The notes under the pieces: generated by a model
The model's input: only the letters and a program-made list of their open reading frames with translations
Told to the model about the DNA's origin: nothing
The model's database searches: none
Translations under genes and position numbers: made by a program
Assembly (NCBI RefSeq): GCF_018598225.1
Contig: NZ_JAHESF010000005.1
Location: 186,001-250,000 of the forward strand
DNA from: Chryseosolibacter histidinae
GTDB lineage: Bacteria; Bacteroidota; Bacteroidia; Cytophagales; Cyclobacteriaceae
Direction: 5' to 3'
DNA length: 64,000 bases
Shown: positions 41,080 to 50,095 of the stretch, one piece after another
Numbering within the stretch: position 1 is the stretch's first letter
Layout: every line of letters begins with the position of its first letter

Positions 41080-42849
41080 ATGAAAGGAAAATTATTAATT
41101 CTGCTTCTCCTGTTTTTCGTACGGGTAATCGCACAGCAAAATACTGAAACCTATCCTGTCGATCCGGCTTCTGAGGAACATGCCGGCGTGCCCAAAGGTG
41201 AGATCCTGAAGCTCACCTTTACAGACTCTAAGATATTTCCAGGCACAACCCGGGAGATCAGTGTTTACATTCCGGCACAATACAAAGCAGATAACCCGGC
41301 TTGTGTTTATGTAAACCAGGATGGCATTCAGTGGAAGGCGCCTACTGTTTTTGATAACCTGATTGCCAAACGCGAAATGCCTGTGACCATCGGTGTTTTT
41401 GTTTCGCCGGGTAAGGTGCCGGCACCGAACAACGAAGCCGTTGACCGTTTTAACAGAAGTTTTGAGTATGATGGGTTGGGAGATAGGTACGCGCGATTTT
41501 TATTAGAGGAAGTTTTTCCCTTTGTGGAAAGTCAAAAGACAGCTGACGGCAGGGCGATCCGTCTTTCAACGAATGGCAACGACCGGGCCATTGGCGGCTC
41601 CAGCAGCGGGGCTGTATGCGCTTTTACAGTTGCATGGGAGATGCCGGAACAGTTTTCAAGGGTGTTCAGTGCCATCGGTACTTATGTGGGGCTGCGTGGG
41701 GCCGACCGTTATGATATCCTGGTCAGGAAATATGAGCCCAAGCCCATCCGTGTCTTTATGCAGGACGGTTCAGGCGATCTCAACATCTACGCGGGAGACT
41801 GGTGGAAAGCAAATGAGTCGATGGAGCGCGCTTTGACCTTTGCAGGTTATGATGTGGATCACGTCTGGGGTAATGGCGGGCACAACGGCCAGCATGGTAC
41901 TGCTGTGTTCCCGCAGGCCATGCGTTGGTTGTGGAGAGATCATCCTAATCCTGTCAGGGCGGGGCAAAGCAAAAATCAGTTTCTCACAGATATATTAGCA
42001 GAAGGCAATGGCTGGGAGCTGGTAGGTGAAAATTATGGCTTTACAGAAGGCATCGCGGTAAATGCAAAGGGAGAAGTTTTTTTTCAGGATATTCCGAACG
42101 CAAAAACTTATAAGATAGGGCAGAACGGCAAACCGGAATTGTACATCAGCGATTCAAAAAAAGCAAGCGGTACAACGTTCTCAACTTCAGGCGACATGAT
42201 CACGATCACAGGCGGATGGTCAGAGCCACCCACGAAGCAGGTACACCGGTATAAGACACCAGGCGTTTACGAGGTGGTAGCTGATGAAACACCGGGTAAT
42301 GATATTACAGTCGCGTTCAACGGCAACACCTACGTCACCTCGCCCGATGGCCGGGAGCGCCCCAGTAAATTATATTTGATCAAACCCAATGGCGAAAAGC
42401 GTGTGGTGGATGAAGGGCTGAAGTTTGCCAATGGTCTTTGCTTATCCGCCGATCAGACACAACTTTATGTAACAGAGTCGGCTACGCACTGGGTGTGGGT
42501 TTACCAGGTACAACCCGATGGCACGTTATCGCACAAACAAAAGTATGGATGGCTGCATGTGCGCGATGTGGATGAGAACGCCTGGAGCGATGGTTTGAAG
42601 AGCGACCGCGATGGCAGGATCTACGTGACCAGCCTCAGTGGAATTCAGGTAATGGATCAGCTCGGCAGGGTAAACGCTATCATCCCTGTTCCAAAAACAA
42701 AAGGCCAGGCTTCCAATCTTTGTTTCGGAGGTCCGGGTTTCGATATCCTGTACGTCACCTGCCACGACAAAGTGTTCAGAAGAAAGGTAAAAGTAAAAGG
42801 CGCCAATAATTTTGAGAAGCCTGTAAAACCCAATAACCCGAGGCTGTAG
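41080..42849 (+). CDS. Secreted esterase-SMP30/gluconolactonase fusion protein
   Basis: 589 residues from Met 41080 (MKGKLLILLLLFFVRVIAQ, signal peptide). Residues about 40-285 form an alpha/beta-hydrolase of the D-type esterase family: REISVYIPAQYKADNPACVY, AIGGSSSGAVCAFTVAWEMP with the GxSxG nucleophile, and GNGGHNGQHG with the catalytic His. Residues about 300-585 are an SMP-30/gluconolactonase beta-propeller (YGFTEGIAVNAKGEVFFQDI, LKFANGLCLSADQTQLYVTE, WSDGLKSDRDGRIYVTSLSG). It probably cleaves an ester and a lactone of a plant or sugar-derived substrate in the periplasm. Confidence 0.9.
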   Translation: MKGKLLILLLLFFVRVIAQQNTETYPVDPASEEHAGVPKGEILKLTFTDSKIFPGTTREISVYIPAQYKADNPACVYVNQDGIQWKAPTVFDNLIAKREMPVTIGVFVSPGKVPAPNNEAVDRFNRSFEYDGLGDRYARFLLEEVFPFVESQKTADGRAIRLSTNGNDRAIGGSSSGAVCAFTVAWEMPEQFSRVFSAIGTYVGLRGADRYDILVRKYEPKPIRVFMQDGSGDLNIYAGDWWKANESMERALTFAGYDVDHVWGNGGHNGQHGTAVFPQAMRWLWRDHPNPVRAGQSKNQFLTDILAEGNGWELVGENYGFTEGIAVNAKGEVFFQDIPNAKTYKIGQNGKPELYISDSKKASGTTFSTSGDMITITGGWSEPPTKQVHRYKTPGVYEVVADETPGNDITVAFNGNTYVTSPDGRERPSKLYLIKPNGEKRVVDEGLKFANGLCLSADQTQLYVTESATHWVWVYQVQPDGTLSHKQKYGWLHVRDVDENAWSDGLKSDRDGRIYVTSLSGIQVMDQLGRVNAIIPVPKTKGQASNLCFGGPGFDILYVTCHDKVFRRKVKVKGANNFEKPVKPNNPRL

Positions 42850-42974
42850 TATTTAGCCTGGAGCTACAGCGCTGAAATATGACAATTCATCAACGCCAGG
42901 TTACATTCCGGTAAGGAAAATTATGGTAGAGAAGGGGTACTGACTACTTTTCGTCCATAATCCATAACCGAACT

Positions 42975-43658
42975 ATGAACTTCTCCCTTTTCCTCCGCAT
43001 CCTGCTCATCATTCATATCGCAGGTGGTACCACTGCCCTGGTAAGTGGCCTTATTTCCATGCTGACCCGTAAAGGGGGTACTGCACACCGCCGTGCCGGA
43101 AAAATTTATTGCTGGGGCATGTCAGCGGTATTCATCAGCGCCGTAATTCTCTCGCTTGCCAAGGATAATATTTTCCTGTTGCTGGTAGGTTTCTTCAGCT
43201 ACTACCTGACCGTGCGAGGTTACCGGATTTTGTACCTGAAGAACCTGCCTGCCGGTCAGAAAGCTATGGTGATAGACTGGCTGATCACCGGGCTGGCCGG
43301 ACTGTTTATCTTAGCGCTGACAGGCTGGGGTATATTTCTGCTGACCCTGGGCCATAACATGGGTATTGTAGCGGTTGCTTTTGCCTTCATCGGTAGTTTG
43401 TTTGTGCGCAAAGATATCAGGCAGTTTGTTCGCCCGCCGCAGGAAAAGATGCACTGGTGGTATGGTCACATCAGCAGCATGGGTGGCAGCTATATCTCGG
43501 CTTTAACCGCGTTCATTGTGACCAACATCCAGCTGCCGGAATATCAATGGGTGCTCTGGCTGTTGCCATCGGTTGTCGGTACGATGCTCATTCTCCGCAC
43601 CATCAGGCACTACAAGACACGTTTCAATAAACAGGCTGGCGTTGTCACTAACGCGTGA
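42975..43658 (+). CDS. DUF2306-like membrane protein
   Basis: 227 residues with about seven hydrophobic helices. The start has the pattern IHIAGGTTALVSGLISMLTR followed by GTAHRRAGKIYCWGM, typical of DUF2306 membrane proteins. A second His-containing segment (EKMHWWYGHISSMGGSYISA) is also typical. Function unknown; the conserved His residues could bind heme or metal. The stop codon is immediately adjacent to the stop of the convergent dnaE2 gene. Confidence 0.82.
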   Translation: MNFSLFLRILLIIHIAGGTTALVSGLISMLTRKGGTAHRRAGKIYCWGMSAVFISAVILSLAKDNIFLLLVGFFSYYLTVRGYRILYLKNLPAGQKAMVIDWLITGLAGLFILALTGWGIFLLTLGHNMGIVAVAFAFIGSLFVRKDIRQFVRPPQEKMHWWYGHISSMGGSYISALTAFIVTNIQLPEYQWVLWLLPSVVGTMLILRTIRHYKTRFNKQAGVVTNA

Positions 43659-46600
43659 TCACCTGAAATTCCTTCCCTCGTGGAAGATCTTTCCCTGAAT
43701 GATCTCCACTTCGCCAGCCTGTGGTTTCTTCAAAAATGGAGAAGTGGTTTCGTCCGCGCGCGACATTGGTTTCAAAGACAGATCTTCTCCGTTTGTCTCT
43801 GTGAGCTGACGCAGCAGCCTGGACAAATTATGACAACGCTTCACCACCACGTGGATCACTTCACCCTCGCGCTGCAGCTGCCCTTCTACCATCAGCAGCT
43901 TTGATTGTATGATCTCCTTACGGTATTGGTTGAACAGGCTTTGAAATACCACCAGGTTGGCACTGCCTGTTTCATCTTCAATGGTGATGAAGCAGATGCC
44001 GCTGGCGGTGCCGGGCCGTTGGCGTACCAGCACAAGGCCCGCAACTTTTACACGGTCTCCGTCTTTGGCGTCAGCCAGCTTTGACAGGGGCAGCACATGA
44101 AGTCGGTCCAGCTGCTCTCTCACAAAGCTCACCGGGTGTGCTTTGAGCGAAAGCGATGTGGTGGCATAATCATACACAACATGCTCTCCCTGCGTCATGG
44201 GAGGAAGCATGATTTTCTCAGCGGCGGCATCTTTGGATTGCTGGCCCGTGAAAAGTGCTTTGGGATGGTCTTTGGTGGATACTTCCCACAACGCCTGCCG
44301 GCGGTCGAGGCCGATGGACCTGAAAGCATCTGCATCGGCTAATCTTTCGAGTACGGTGTCTGGCAGCGCCAGGTCGCGAAGCTGGCGAATGGATGTATAC
44401 CCGTCTTTTCTGCCGTTCACCAGTATCTTCATGTCGTCTTCACGAAGGCCTTTTACCTGCCTGAAGCCCAAACGAACGGCGCAGTATTTACCATTCTTTT
44501 CTTCTAACTGGTTTTCCCAGTCAGCATAATTGATATCCACGGGACGAACTTCCACGCCATGTTTTTTTGCATCGATAATGATCTGCGCGGGCTGGTAAAA
44601 ACCCATAGGCATACTGTTGAGCAGGGCGCAGGCAAAAACATCGGGATAATAACACTTGAGCCACGATGACACATACACCAGAAGGGCAAAGCTCACGGCA
44701 TGGCTTTCGGGGAAACCGTAAGAGCCAAAGCCTTCAAGCTGCTTAAAGACCCGCCGGGCATAATCTTCTTTGTAACCGTTTTTGATCATGCCGCTGATGA
44801 GCTTGTCTTCAAAATAGGAGACTTTTCCTTTTGCCTTGAAGGTGGCCATGCTGCGGCGAAGCTCATCTGCTTCGGTCGGCGTAAACCCTGCAGCGACAAT
44901 GGCTATCTGCATGGCCTGCTCCTGGAACAACGGAACGCCTAATGTTCTTTTTAGTATCTCTTCAAGTTTTTTGGAAGGATATTCCACATCCTCTTCTTTA
45001 TTACGCCGGCGAAGATAAGGATGCACCATATCCCCCTGTATAGGCCCGGGACGCACAATAGCTACCTCGATCACCAAATCATAAAAACAATTCGGCCTGA
45101 GCCGTGGCAGCATCGACATCTGCGCCCGGCTTTCGATCTGGAATACGCCTATGGTATCGGCATGACTTATCATTTCATAAACCTCACGAACATCCTGCGG
45201 AATGTTGGCCAGCGTAAGATGGCGGCCGTGATGTTTTTTGGCGAGGTCAAAAGCCTTGCGGATGCAGGTGAGCATGCCCAATGCCAGCACGTCGATCTTC
45301 AGAAAACCGAGGGCTTCAATATCGTCTTTATTCCATTCAATACACGTGCGGTCCTCCATACGTGCATTCAAAATGGGGCAAAGGTCCGACAGCTTGCCTT
45401 GGGTGATCACAAAGCCACCGGTGTGCTGCCCGAGCTGACGCGGAAAGCCCATGAACTGTGCCGTGAGCTCCAGCACTTTTTTGATGGTGGGGTCATCCGG
45501 GTTTATTCCCTGGCTGATGATCCTGGCCCTGTCGAAACCTTCATCGGCAAAGTCCCAGATGAGCCCGGCGAGTCGATTGATGGTATCAACGGAGAGGCCC
45601 ATCGCTTTGCCTACATCCCTGATGGCCCCCTTGTGGTGCTGCTGGGTAACGGTGGCAACGATGGCCGCCCTGTCACGACCATATTTTTTAAAGATATATT
45701 GCATCACCTCTTCACGGCGCTCGTGCTCGAAGTCTACATCTATATCCGGAGGCTCGTTGCGCGCGGAAGAAATGAAGCGTTCAAACAATAAGTCAAATTT
45801 TGATGGATCTACAGAAGTGATTCCCAGGCAATAACAGACCGTGGAGTTTGCTGCCGATCCGCGCCCCTGGCAAAGAATGCCTTGCTTCCGCGCATACCTT
45901 ACAATATCATGGACAGTAAGAAAATATTCAGCATAGTTCTTCTGCTCCACAAAGGCCAGCTCATACAGAATGGAATTTTTGATCTTTTCAGGTATTGCTG
46001 CACCATAGATCTCTCGCGCTCCCTGCCAGGTGAGAAACGTTAGCTCTTCCTGCGGCGTGCGGCCATCGGTGGTGAGCTCTTTCGGATATGTGTATTTTAA
46101 TTCCTGGAGGGAGAACTGGCAGGCATCTGCAATTTCCTCTGTACGCGCTATTGCATCGGGGTATTGCCTGAAGAGGCGGATCATTTCGTTGTTGGGCTTC
46201 AGGTAACGCTCGGCGTTGGGATGGAGCCGGAACCCTGCTGTATGAATGGTGCATTTCTCCCGTACACAGGTAACAACATCCTGCAGCTCTCGGCGCAGGG
46301 GATGATGATAGTGCACGTCATTCGTAGCCACCATCGGTATTTGCAACGCTGCCGATAGTTGCCAGATCCGATGCAATAGCTTGGCGTCATCACCATTGTA
46401 TGCGCGTGAGGCCGCCAGGTAAAGGTGCTTGCCAAAAGTATCGCGATATTCTTCTAGCGCTTCTTTGAAGTCGGTGCCGAAGTCGAACATTTCATCCAGT
46501 GTGGCTGGTGGCAGTACAATGAACTTTGATCCCTGCGCATGCTGGTATACATCGGCTTTGTATAAATGGCATTCCCCTTTTTCGGCGCGCAGGTTGCCCG

Positions 46601-46880
46601 TGGTAAGCAATGCCGATATGCGCGCGTAAGCTTCAACATCGGTAGGGAAGGCCAGCAGGCTCGGACCATCCAGCAGATCGAGACGACATGCCGGGATAAT
46701 GCGTATGCCCAGCTTTTTCGCGGTAACATGCCCGCGCACAATTCCGGCAAAACTGTTGCGGTCTGTGATGGCGATCGCTGTATAACCATACGCTGCAGCC
46801 TGCTCCACAAGCTCTTCAGGATGCGAAGCGCCGCGCAGAAAACTGAAATTGGTGGTAACCTGTAACTCCGTGTACTGCAT
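43659..46880 (-). CDS. dnaE2: Error-prone DNA polymerase DnaE2 (ImuC)
   Basis: 1073-residue C-family polymerase of the translesion type. The PHP domain is at residues 1-250 (QVTTNFSFLRGASHPEELVE). The catalytic motif NEPPDIDVDFEH is near residue 383; the palm continues with GRGSAANSTVCYCLGIT. The thumb, fingers and HhH follow (AVSFALLVYVSSWLKCYYPD). A C-terminal OB fold (VAGLVLVRQRPGTASGICFI) completes it. It is shorter than replicative DnaE and lies with imuA-imuB, so it is the mutasome polymerase that extends past lesions. Last gene of the operon, 11 bases after imuB. Confidence 0.96.
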   Translation of the reverse strand: MQYTELQVTTNFSFLRGASHPEELVEQAAAYGYTAIAITDRNSFAGIVRGHVTAKKLGIRIIPACRLDLLDGPSLLAFPTDVEAYARISALLTTGNLRAEKGECHLYKADVYQHAQGSKFIVLPPATLDEMFDFGTDFKEALEEYRDTFGKHLYLAASRAYNGDDAKLLHRIWQLSAALQIPMVATNDVHYHHPLRRELQDVVTCVREKCTIHTAGFRLHPNAERYLKPNNEMIRLFRQYPDAIARTEEIADACQFSLQELKYTYPKELTTDGRTPQEELTFLTWQGAREIYGAAIPEKIKNSILYELAFVEQKNYAEYFLTVHDIVRYARKQGILCQGRGSAANSTVCYCLGITSVDPSKFDLLFERFISSARNEPPDIDVDFEHERREEVMQYIFKKYGRDRAAIVATVTQQHHKGAIRDVGKAMGLSVDTINRLAGLIWDFADEGFDRARIISQGINPDDPTIKKVLELTAQFMGFPRQLGQHTGGFVITQGKLSDLCPILNARMEDRTCIEWNKDDIEALGFLKIDVLALGMLTCIRKAFDLAKKHHGRHLTLANIPQDVREVYEMISHADTIGVFQIESRAQMSMLPRLRPNCFYDLVIEVAIVRPGPIQGDMVHPYLRRRNKEEDVEYPSKKLEEILKRTLGVPLFQEQAMQIAIVAAGFTPTEADELRRSMATFKAKGKVSYFEDKLISGMIKNGYKEDYARRVFKQLEGFGSYGFPESHAVSFALLVYVSSWLKCYYPDVFACALLNSMPMGFYQPAQIIIDAKKHGVEVRPVDINYADWENQLEEKNGKYCAVRLGFRQVKGLREDDMKILVNGRKDGYTSIRQLRDLALPDTVLERLADADAFRSIGLDRRQALWEVSTKDHPKALFTGQQSKDAAAEKIMLPPMTQGEHVVYDYATTSLSLKAHPVSFVREQLDRLHVLPLSKLADAKDGDRVKVAGLVLVRQRPGTASGICFITIEDETGSANLVVFQSLFNQYRKEIIQSKLLMVEGQLQREGEVIHVVVKRCHNLSRLLRQLTETNGEDLSLKPMSRADETTSPFLKKPQAGEVEIIQGKIFHEGRNFR

Positions 46881-46891
46881 ATCTCACTTCG

Positions 46892-48385
46892 TTAAGAAAA
46901 AAATCCGTGAAGGAACCACTGATATGTTTTATCATCGTAATGCCCGAGCCGGAACAGCCAGTACCGGCGCCCTTCTTCATCTTCAACGTGATAATAGTCG
47001 CGATGCTGACCTTGCTGCAGCCACCATTCCTGCTCGATGCGTTCGGGGCCATCAGCTTTCACGATCTTGTGCACCTTTCCCTGATGCCTGAACAGCATCG
47101 GCGGATAATCGGGTATCGGGGCGCTAACCTCGATCTTTTCAGGCACCGCTAAAAGTTGAATCGGGCGAAGCTTGTCTCTCCAAATGGTGGTGGGTTTCTC
47201 CTGGAGCGATGCAGCGGGTTTAAATGATCGCTCGGGCCAGTAATGTTCCGTAGGCAGATAACGGTGGATAGACTCTGCGCCTATCTTGCCTGCCAATCGA
47301 TCGAGCAGCTCTGACAGTCGCTCATCTTCCAGTCCACCGCCGCCTTCCCACAACTTGTCCTGCCGTGGAAAGTGATCTTCCACCTTAATCGCTTCCAGCT
47401 GGAACAGCTCAATGCCCAGCGCCGGCTCGAGCGTAGGCAGCTTAATCTCGAACAATTTGAAAAGATGCTTCACATTATGCGAGGGGCGACTGGTGGCGAT
47501 GTCTGCCTGCACTACTTTTCCATCTACACGATAACCTTTGAAGACTGCTGCACGCAGTCCCTTGTATTCATTGCGCAGCCGCAGGCATAATGTTTCGAGC
47601 AATTGCTGCAAGGCTATTTCTATTGCTGTTGCCGTAGTCACCGGCTCGAGGCAAGGCAACCGTTCCTGGTAAGGCTCCAGGGGCTGCACGGGCTGGATCG
47701 GTTCTTCTTCATGGCCGAGAGCCTGATCCAGGCGCATAATGAAGTGTTGGCCGAAACGACGCCTGAGCGAGGCGCGTGGCATTTGAATAAACTGGTTGAT
47801 GCGCCGAAGCCCGAGCTTGTGTAAACGTTCAACAACTTCCGCCTCCAGGCGCAGTGCCTCGGGTGGCAAGGGCAGCACCGCTTCAATATGCCGGCCACTG
47901 TCAATCACAAGCGGTTCTTTTCCAAAACGCGCCACAGCCCACGCGGCTCCCGGTGTATCGGCTATTGCCGCACGAACATCGTAGCCGCGTATGTTCAATC
48001 GCCTGACGATATCGGCGAGATAAGGTGCATCTCCGCCCCAAAGGTGCGCGCATCCTGTAACATCCAGCAGAAGGCCATCGGGGAGATCAACTGCAGCGAG
48101 GGGTGTGAACCGGATGCACCATTCAGCAAGGCGTTTGAGTAATTTACCGGCAAGGTCCGGCATGTCGTCAAGCACTTCCAGGTCGGGAACAAAAGCTCTC
48201 GCATCAGCCAACGCCATGCCTGCGTGCACACCTTTGATCTGGGCACAGGCATTGGCAGCCATAACCATCATTCTTCCTTGCACAGGCGCGCGCAGTACAA
48301 AAGGCATCACACGAAGCTGAGGCCGGCGGAGGGTGAACCAGTCCGTAGCCAGGTGACGGAACCATATCGAAACAAAGCGCCGCAT
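46892..48385 (-). CDS. imuB: ImuB, Y-family polymerase-like mutasome hub
   Basis: 497 residues of the DinB/Y-family fold (FVSIWFRHLATDWFTLRRPQ, LLLDVTGCAHLWGGDAPYLA, YDVRAAIADTPGAAWAVARF). The catalytic acidic residues of active Y polymerases are absent: the YSIDE-type motif reads AVDLPDGLLLDV and the first Asp is not conserved. As in known ImuB proteins, it is probably not a polymerase but a hub that links ImuA, DnaE2 and the beta clamp. It starts six bases after imuA. Confidence 0.94.
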   Translation of the reverse strand: MRRFVSIWFRHLATDWFTLRRPQLRVMPFVLRAPVQGRMMVMAANACAQIKGVHAGMALADARAFVPDLEVLDDMPDLAGKLLKRLAEWCIRFTPLAAVDLPDGLLLDVTGCAHLWGGDAPYLADIVRRLNIRGYDVRAAIADTPGAAWAVARFGKEPLVIDSGRHIEAVLPLPPEALRLEAEVVERLHKLGLRRINQFIQMPRASLRRRFGQHFIMRLDQALGHEEEPIQPVQPLEPYQERLPCLEPVTTATAIEIALQQLLETLCLRLRNEYKGLRAAVFKGYRVDGKVVQADIATSRPSHNVKHLFKLFEIKLPTLEPALGIELFQLEAIKVEDHFPRQDKLWEGGGGLEDERLSELLDRLAGKIGAESIHRYLPTEHYWPERSFKPAASLQEKPTTIWRDKLRPIQLLAVPEKIEVSAPIPDYPPMLFRHQGKVHKIVKADGPERIEQEWWLQQGQHRDYYHVEDEEGRRYWLFRLGHYDDKTYQWFLHGFFS

Positions 48386-48391
48386 ACATCA

Positions 48392-49129
48392 TCATCCTGC
48401 TTTCTTTTTCTGTTCGTGGAAGAAAGGAGGCAGCTTGTAAACAGGCCTGAATGCTCCGCGCTCCCACATGAGGTTCCAGGCACCAGGCCTGCCGTTCCTG
48501 ACGCGCAGCAGCTCAACCTGCCAGTGCGGAAAACCAACACCGGGCAGATCGTCAATGGGCTCACTGGCAAGGGAGGTGATCTTCCAGCGCGTGACACAGG
48601 CTGTAGTGCCTACGTTGCCTGCACCGCGCCTCAGAACAAAACCTGTTGCCCGGCTCTGCTCAACGGCCAGCTGAAGCCGCCGCGATGCCGTGAAGCTTAG
48701 ATCATGCACTTCACCCACCACCGCTGCCAGCGCGCCACATTTCAGCGCTTCATCCATCGCCCACAAAGCATCTTTCTCTCTTTTTACATCGATGAATATG
48801 AACTGGTCAGGCGCTATACCAAAATTTTTTAAAGCAGGCGGAAAGAGCGTTCGGGAAGTACTGATCCAGAGCGACGTTCCGCCGCTGCGCATCAAAGGAG
48901 CAAGCAGGCCTGCAATAAAACCGCTGGTAACAGCAGCATTTTCAGCTGTGGGTGATAAAAACTCATGTACAGCGCCCAATGGAAATGAAGCATTCGGAAA
49001 AGCATCTTTCACAGGTCCGAGTCCCAGATCTACGGCCGCGCTGTTCAATGGCCTGAAGCCCTGCAAAAGAAGGATTTCATTTTGCAGTTGTGAACGCATA
49101 TCCACCTTATTTGAAACCAGCGCAGCCAT
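48392..49129 (-). CDS. imuA: ImuA, RecA-like mutasome accessory protein
   Basis: 245 residues with a RecA-like core. Recognisable segments are LGAVHEFLSPTAENAAVTSG, SLWISTSRTLFPPALKNFGI and ALKCGALAAVVGEVHDLSFT, as in ImuA proteins of Bacteroidota. No intact Walker A motif is visible. It is first in the imuA-imuB-dnaE2 operon and probably helps the mutasome interact with RecA at stalled forks. The promoter region with a double palindrome lies 50-100 bases upstream. Confidence 0.92.
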   Translation of the reverse strand: MAALVSNKVDMRSQLQNEILLLQGFRPLNSAAVDLGLGPVKDAFPNASFPLGAVHEFLSPTAENAAVTSGFIAGLLAPLMRSGGTSLWISTSRTLFPPALKNFGIAPDQFIFIDVKREKDALWAMDEALKCGALAAVVGEVHDLSFTASRRLQLAVEQSRATGFVLRRGAGNVGTTACVTRWKITSLASEPIDDLPGVGFPHWQVELLRVRNGRPGAWNLMWERGAFRPVYKLPPFFHEQKKKAG

Positions 49130-49175
49130 TGTTCCATTCCCTTCCGATAATCCATTGGGTCTTGAATTATTTTTA

Positions 49176-49183
49176 CAAATATA
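49176..49183 (-). promoter_or_regulatory. -7 promoter element of imuA operon
   Basis: On the minus strand TATATTTG matches TAnnTTTG, 47 bases before the imuA start codon. The first palindrome begins nine bases upstream of it, so a protein bound there would cover the -10 to -35 spacer. Confidence 0.5.
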
Positions 49184-49191
49184 GTATGTTT

Positions 49192-49208
49192 AACTAATAT
49201 TGTTAGTT
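49192..49208. promoter_or_regulatory. Candidate SOS operator, site 1
   Basis: AACTAATATTGTTAGTT, a perfect AACTAA-N5-TTAGTT palindrome. An identical half-site arrangement recurs at 49215-49231, 23 bases further on, a spacing of about two helix turns that allows cooperative dimers on one face. Confidence 0.6.
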
Positions 49209-49214
49209 TATAAA

Positions 49215-49231
49215 AACTAAATAAATTAGTT
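49215..49231. promoter_or_regulatory. Candidate SOS operator, site 2
   Basis: AACTAAATAAATTAGTT, the second AACTAA-N5-TTAGTT palindrome. It ends four bases before the plus-strand promoter element at 49235. Both divergent promoters could thus be controlled from one double operator. Confidence 0.6.
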
Positions 49232-49234
49232 GTG

Positions 49235-49242
49235 TAATTTTG
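49235..49242 (+). promoter_or_regulatory. -7 promoter element of the divergent membrane protein gene
   Basis: TAATTTTG matches TAnnTTTG on the plus strand. The gene at 49332 would have a leader of about 80 bases. It lies beside operator site 2. Confidence 0.45.
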
Positions 49243-49331
49243 AGCTGCGGAGTAGTTTTAGCGGGCAGAAGGCTTTTTAAAGTGGAAACTGATATCTTTA
49301 ACACTATAATTTTAACCCCTAAACTAACACT

Positions 49332-49751
49332 ATGCGAGATCTCATGCTGATGGTTCACTTTATTGGTTTGTCGATGGCCTTGGGTACGGGCTTCGCCAAC
49401 CTCTTTCTGAGTATGGCTGCCGCCAAGCTTGAACCTGCCGAACGTGGCCCCTTTATGTTCAGAACCCTGGTACTGATCCGCATGGGCCACATAGGTCTTG
49501 GGTTGCTGCTGATCTCAGGATTTTATCTCATCACACCATTTTGGAAAATACTGGGACACATGCCCACGCTGATTGCCAAGCTGTGTTTTGTAACACTTCT
49601 CGTGATACTGGTTTCCATCATCACCGTCATCGCCAAAAAAGCGCAACGACAGAACAACCCGGCCATGCTCGCCAGGCTCAAACCGTTTGGCATGCTTAAT
49701 TTTTTTGTGGGCTTCACCATTGTAGTGCTGGCAGTATTGTCATTTCACTAG
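49332..49751 (+). CDS. Small four-helix membrane protein, divergent from the mutasome operon
   Basis: 139 residues with four hydrophobic helices (DLMLMVHFIGLSMALGTGFA, LIRMGHIGLGLLLISGFYLI, TLIAKLCFVTLLVILVSIIT, FGMLNFFVGFTIVVLAVLSF). The first helix has a His in a position like that of DUF2269/CopD-type heme or copper proteins, but the match is weak and no function is assigned. It shares a promoter region and double operator with imuA, so it may be co-induced by DNA damage. Confidence 0.75.
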   Translation: MRDLMLMVHFIGLSMALGTGFANLFLSMAAAKLEPAERGPFMFRTLVLIRMGHIGLGLLLISGFYLITPFWKILGHMPTLIAKLCFVTLLVILVSIITVIAKKAQRQNNPAMLARLKPFGMLNFFVGFTIVVLAVLSFH

Positions 49752-49778
49752 GCAGACACCGATTAAAGAAATAATAAA

Positions 49779-50075
49779 ATGGATAAAAAATATTTCGCAC
49801 TATACCTCCTTCCTTCACGGCCCGACTTTGCCCAAACAATGACCGATGAAGAACGGGCCATTATGATGAAACATGTGGGCTACTGGACTGACCTTATGAA
49901 CAAAGGCAAGGTGGTGGCGTTTGGCCCGGTGTTGGACCCGAAAGAAGTTTATGGTCTGGGAATTATTGCCGTGGACAGTGAACAGGAAGTAAAGGACTTT
50001 ATAACCAATGACCCGGCAGCAAAAATTAACCGGTACGAGTACTTTCCAATGAAAGCAGTCGTACCGGCTAAGTAG
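49779..50075 (+). CDS. YciI-like family protein
   Basis: 98-residue alpha-beta barrel protein. The family pattern is visible: KYFALYLLPSRPDFAQTMTD, EERAIMMKHVGYWTDLMNKG, KVVAFGPVLDPKEVYGLGII, and SEQEVKDFITNDPAAKINRY. The His in MKHVGYW and Asp in VLDP are likely active-site residues. It follows the membrane protein gene by 27 bases and probably shares its transcript. Exact reaction unknown. Confidence 0.85.
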   Translation: MDKKYFALYLLPSRPDFAQTMTDEERAIMMKHVGYWTDLMNKGKVVAFGPVLDPKEVYGLGIIAVDSEQEVKDFITNDPAAKINRYEYFPMKAVVPAK

Positions 50076-50095
50076 ATAATCACTAGGAAAGACCA

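Noticed and set aside
45021-45791. Long plus-strand frame opposite dnaE2
   Set aside because: Antisense shadow of the conserved polymerase; no independent features.
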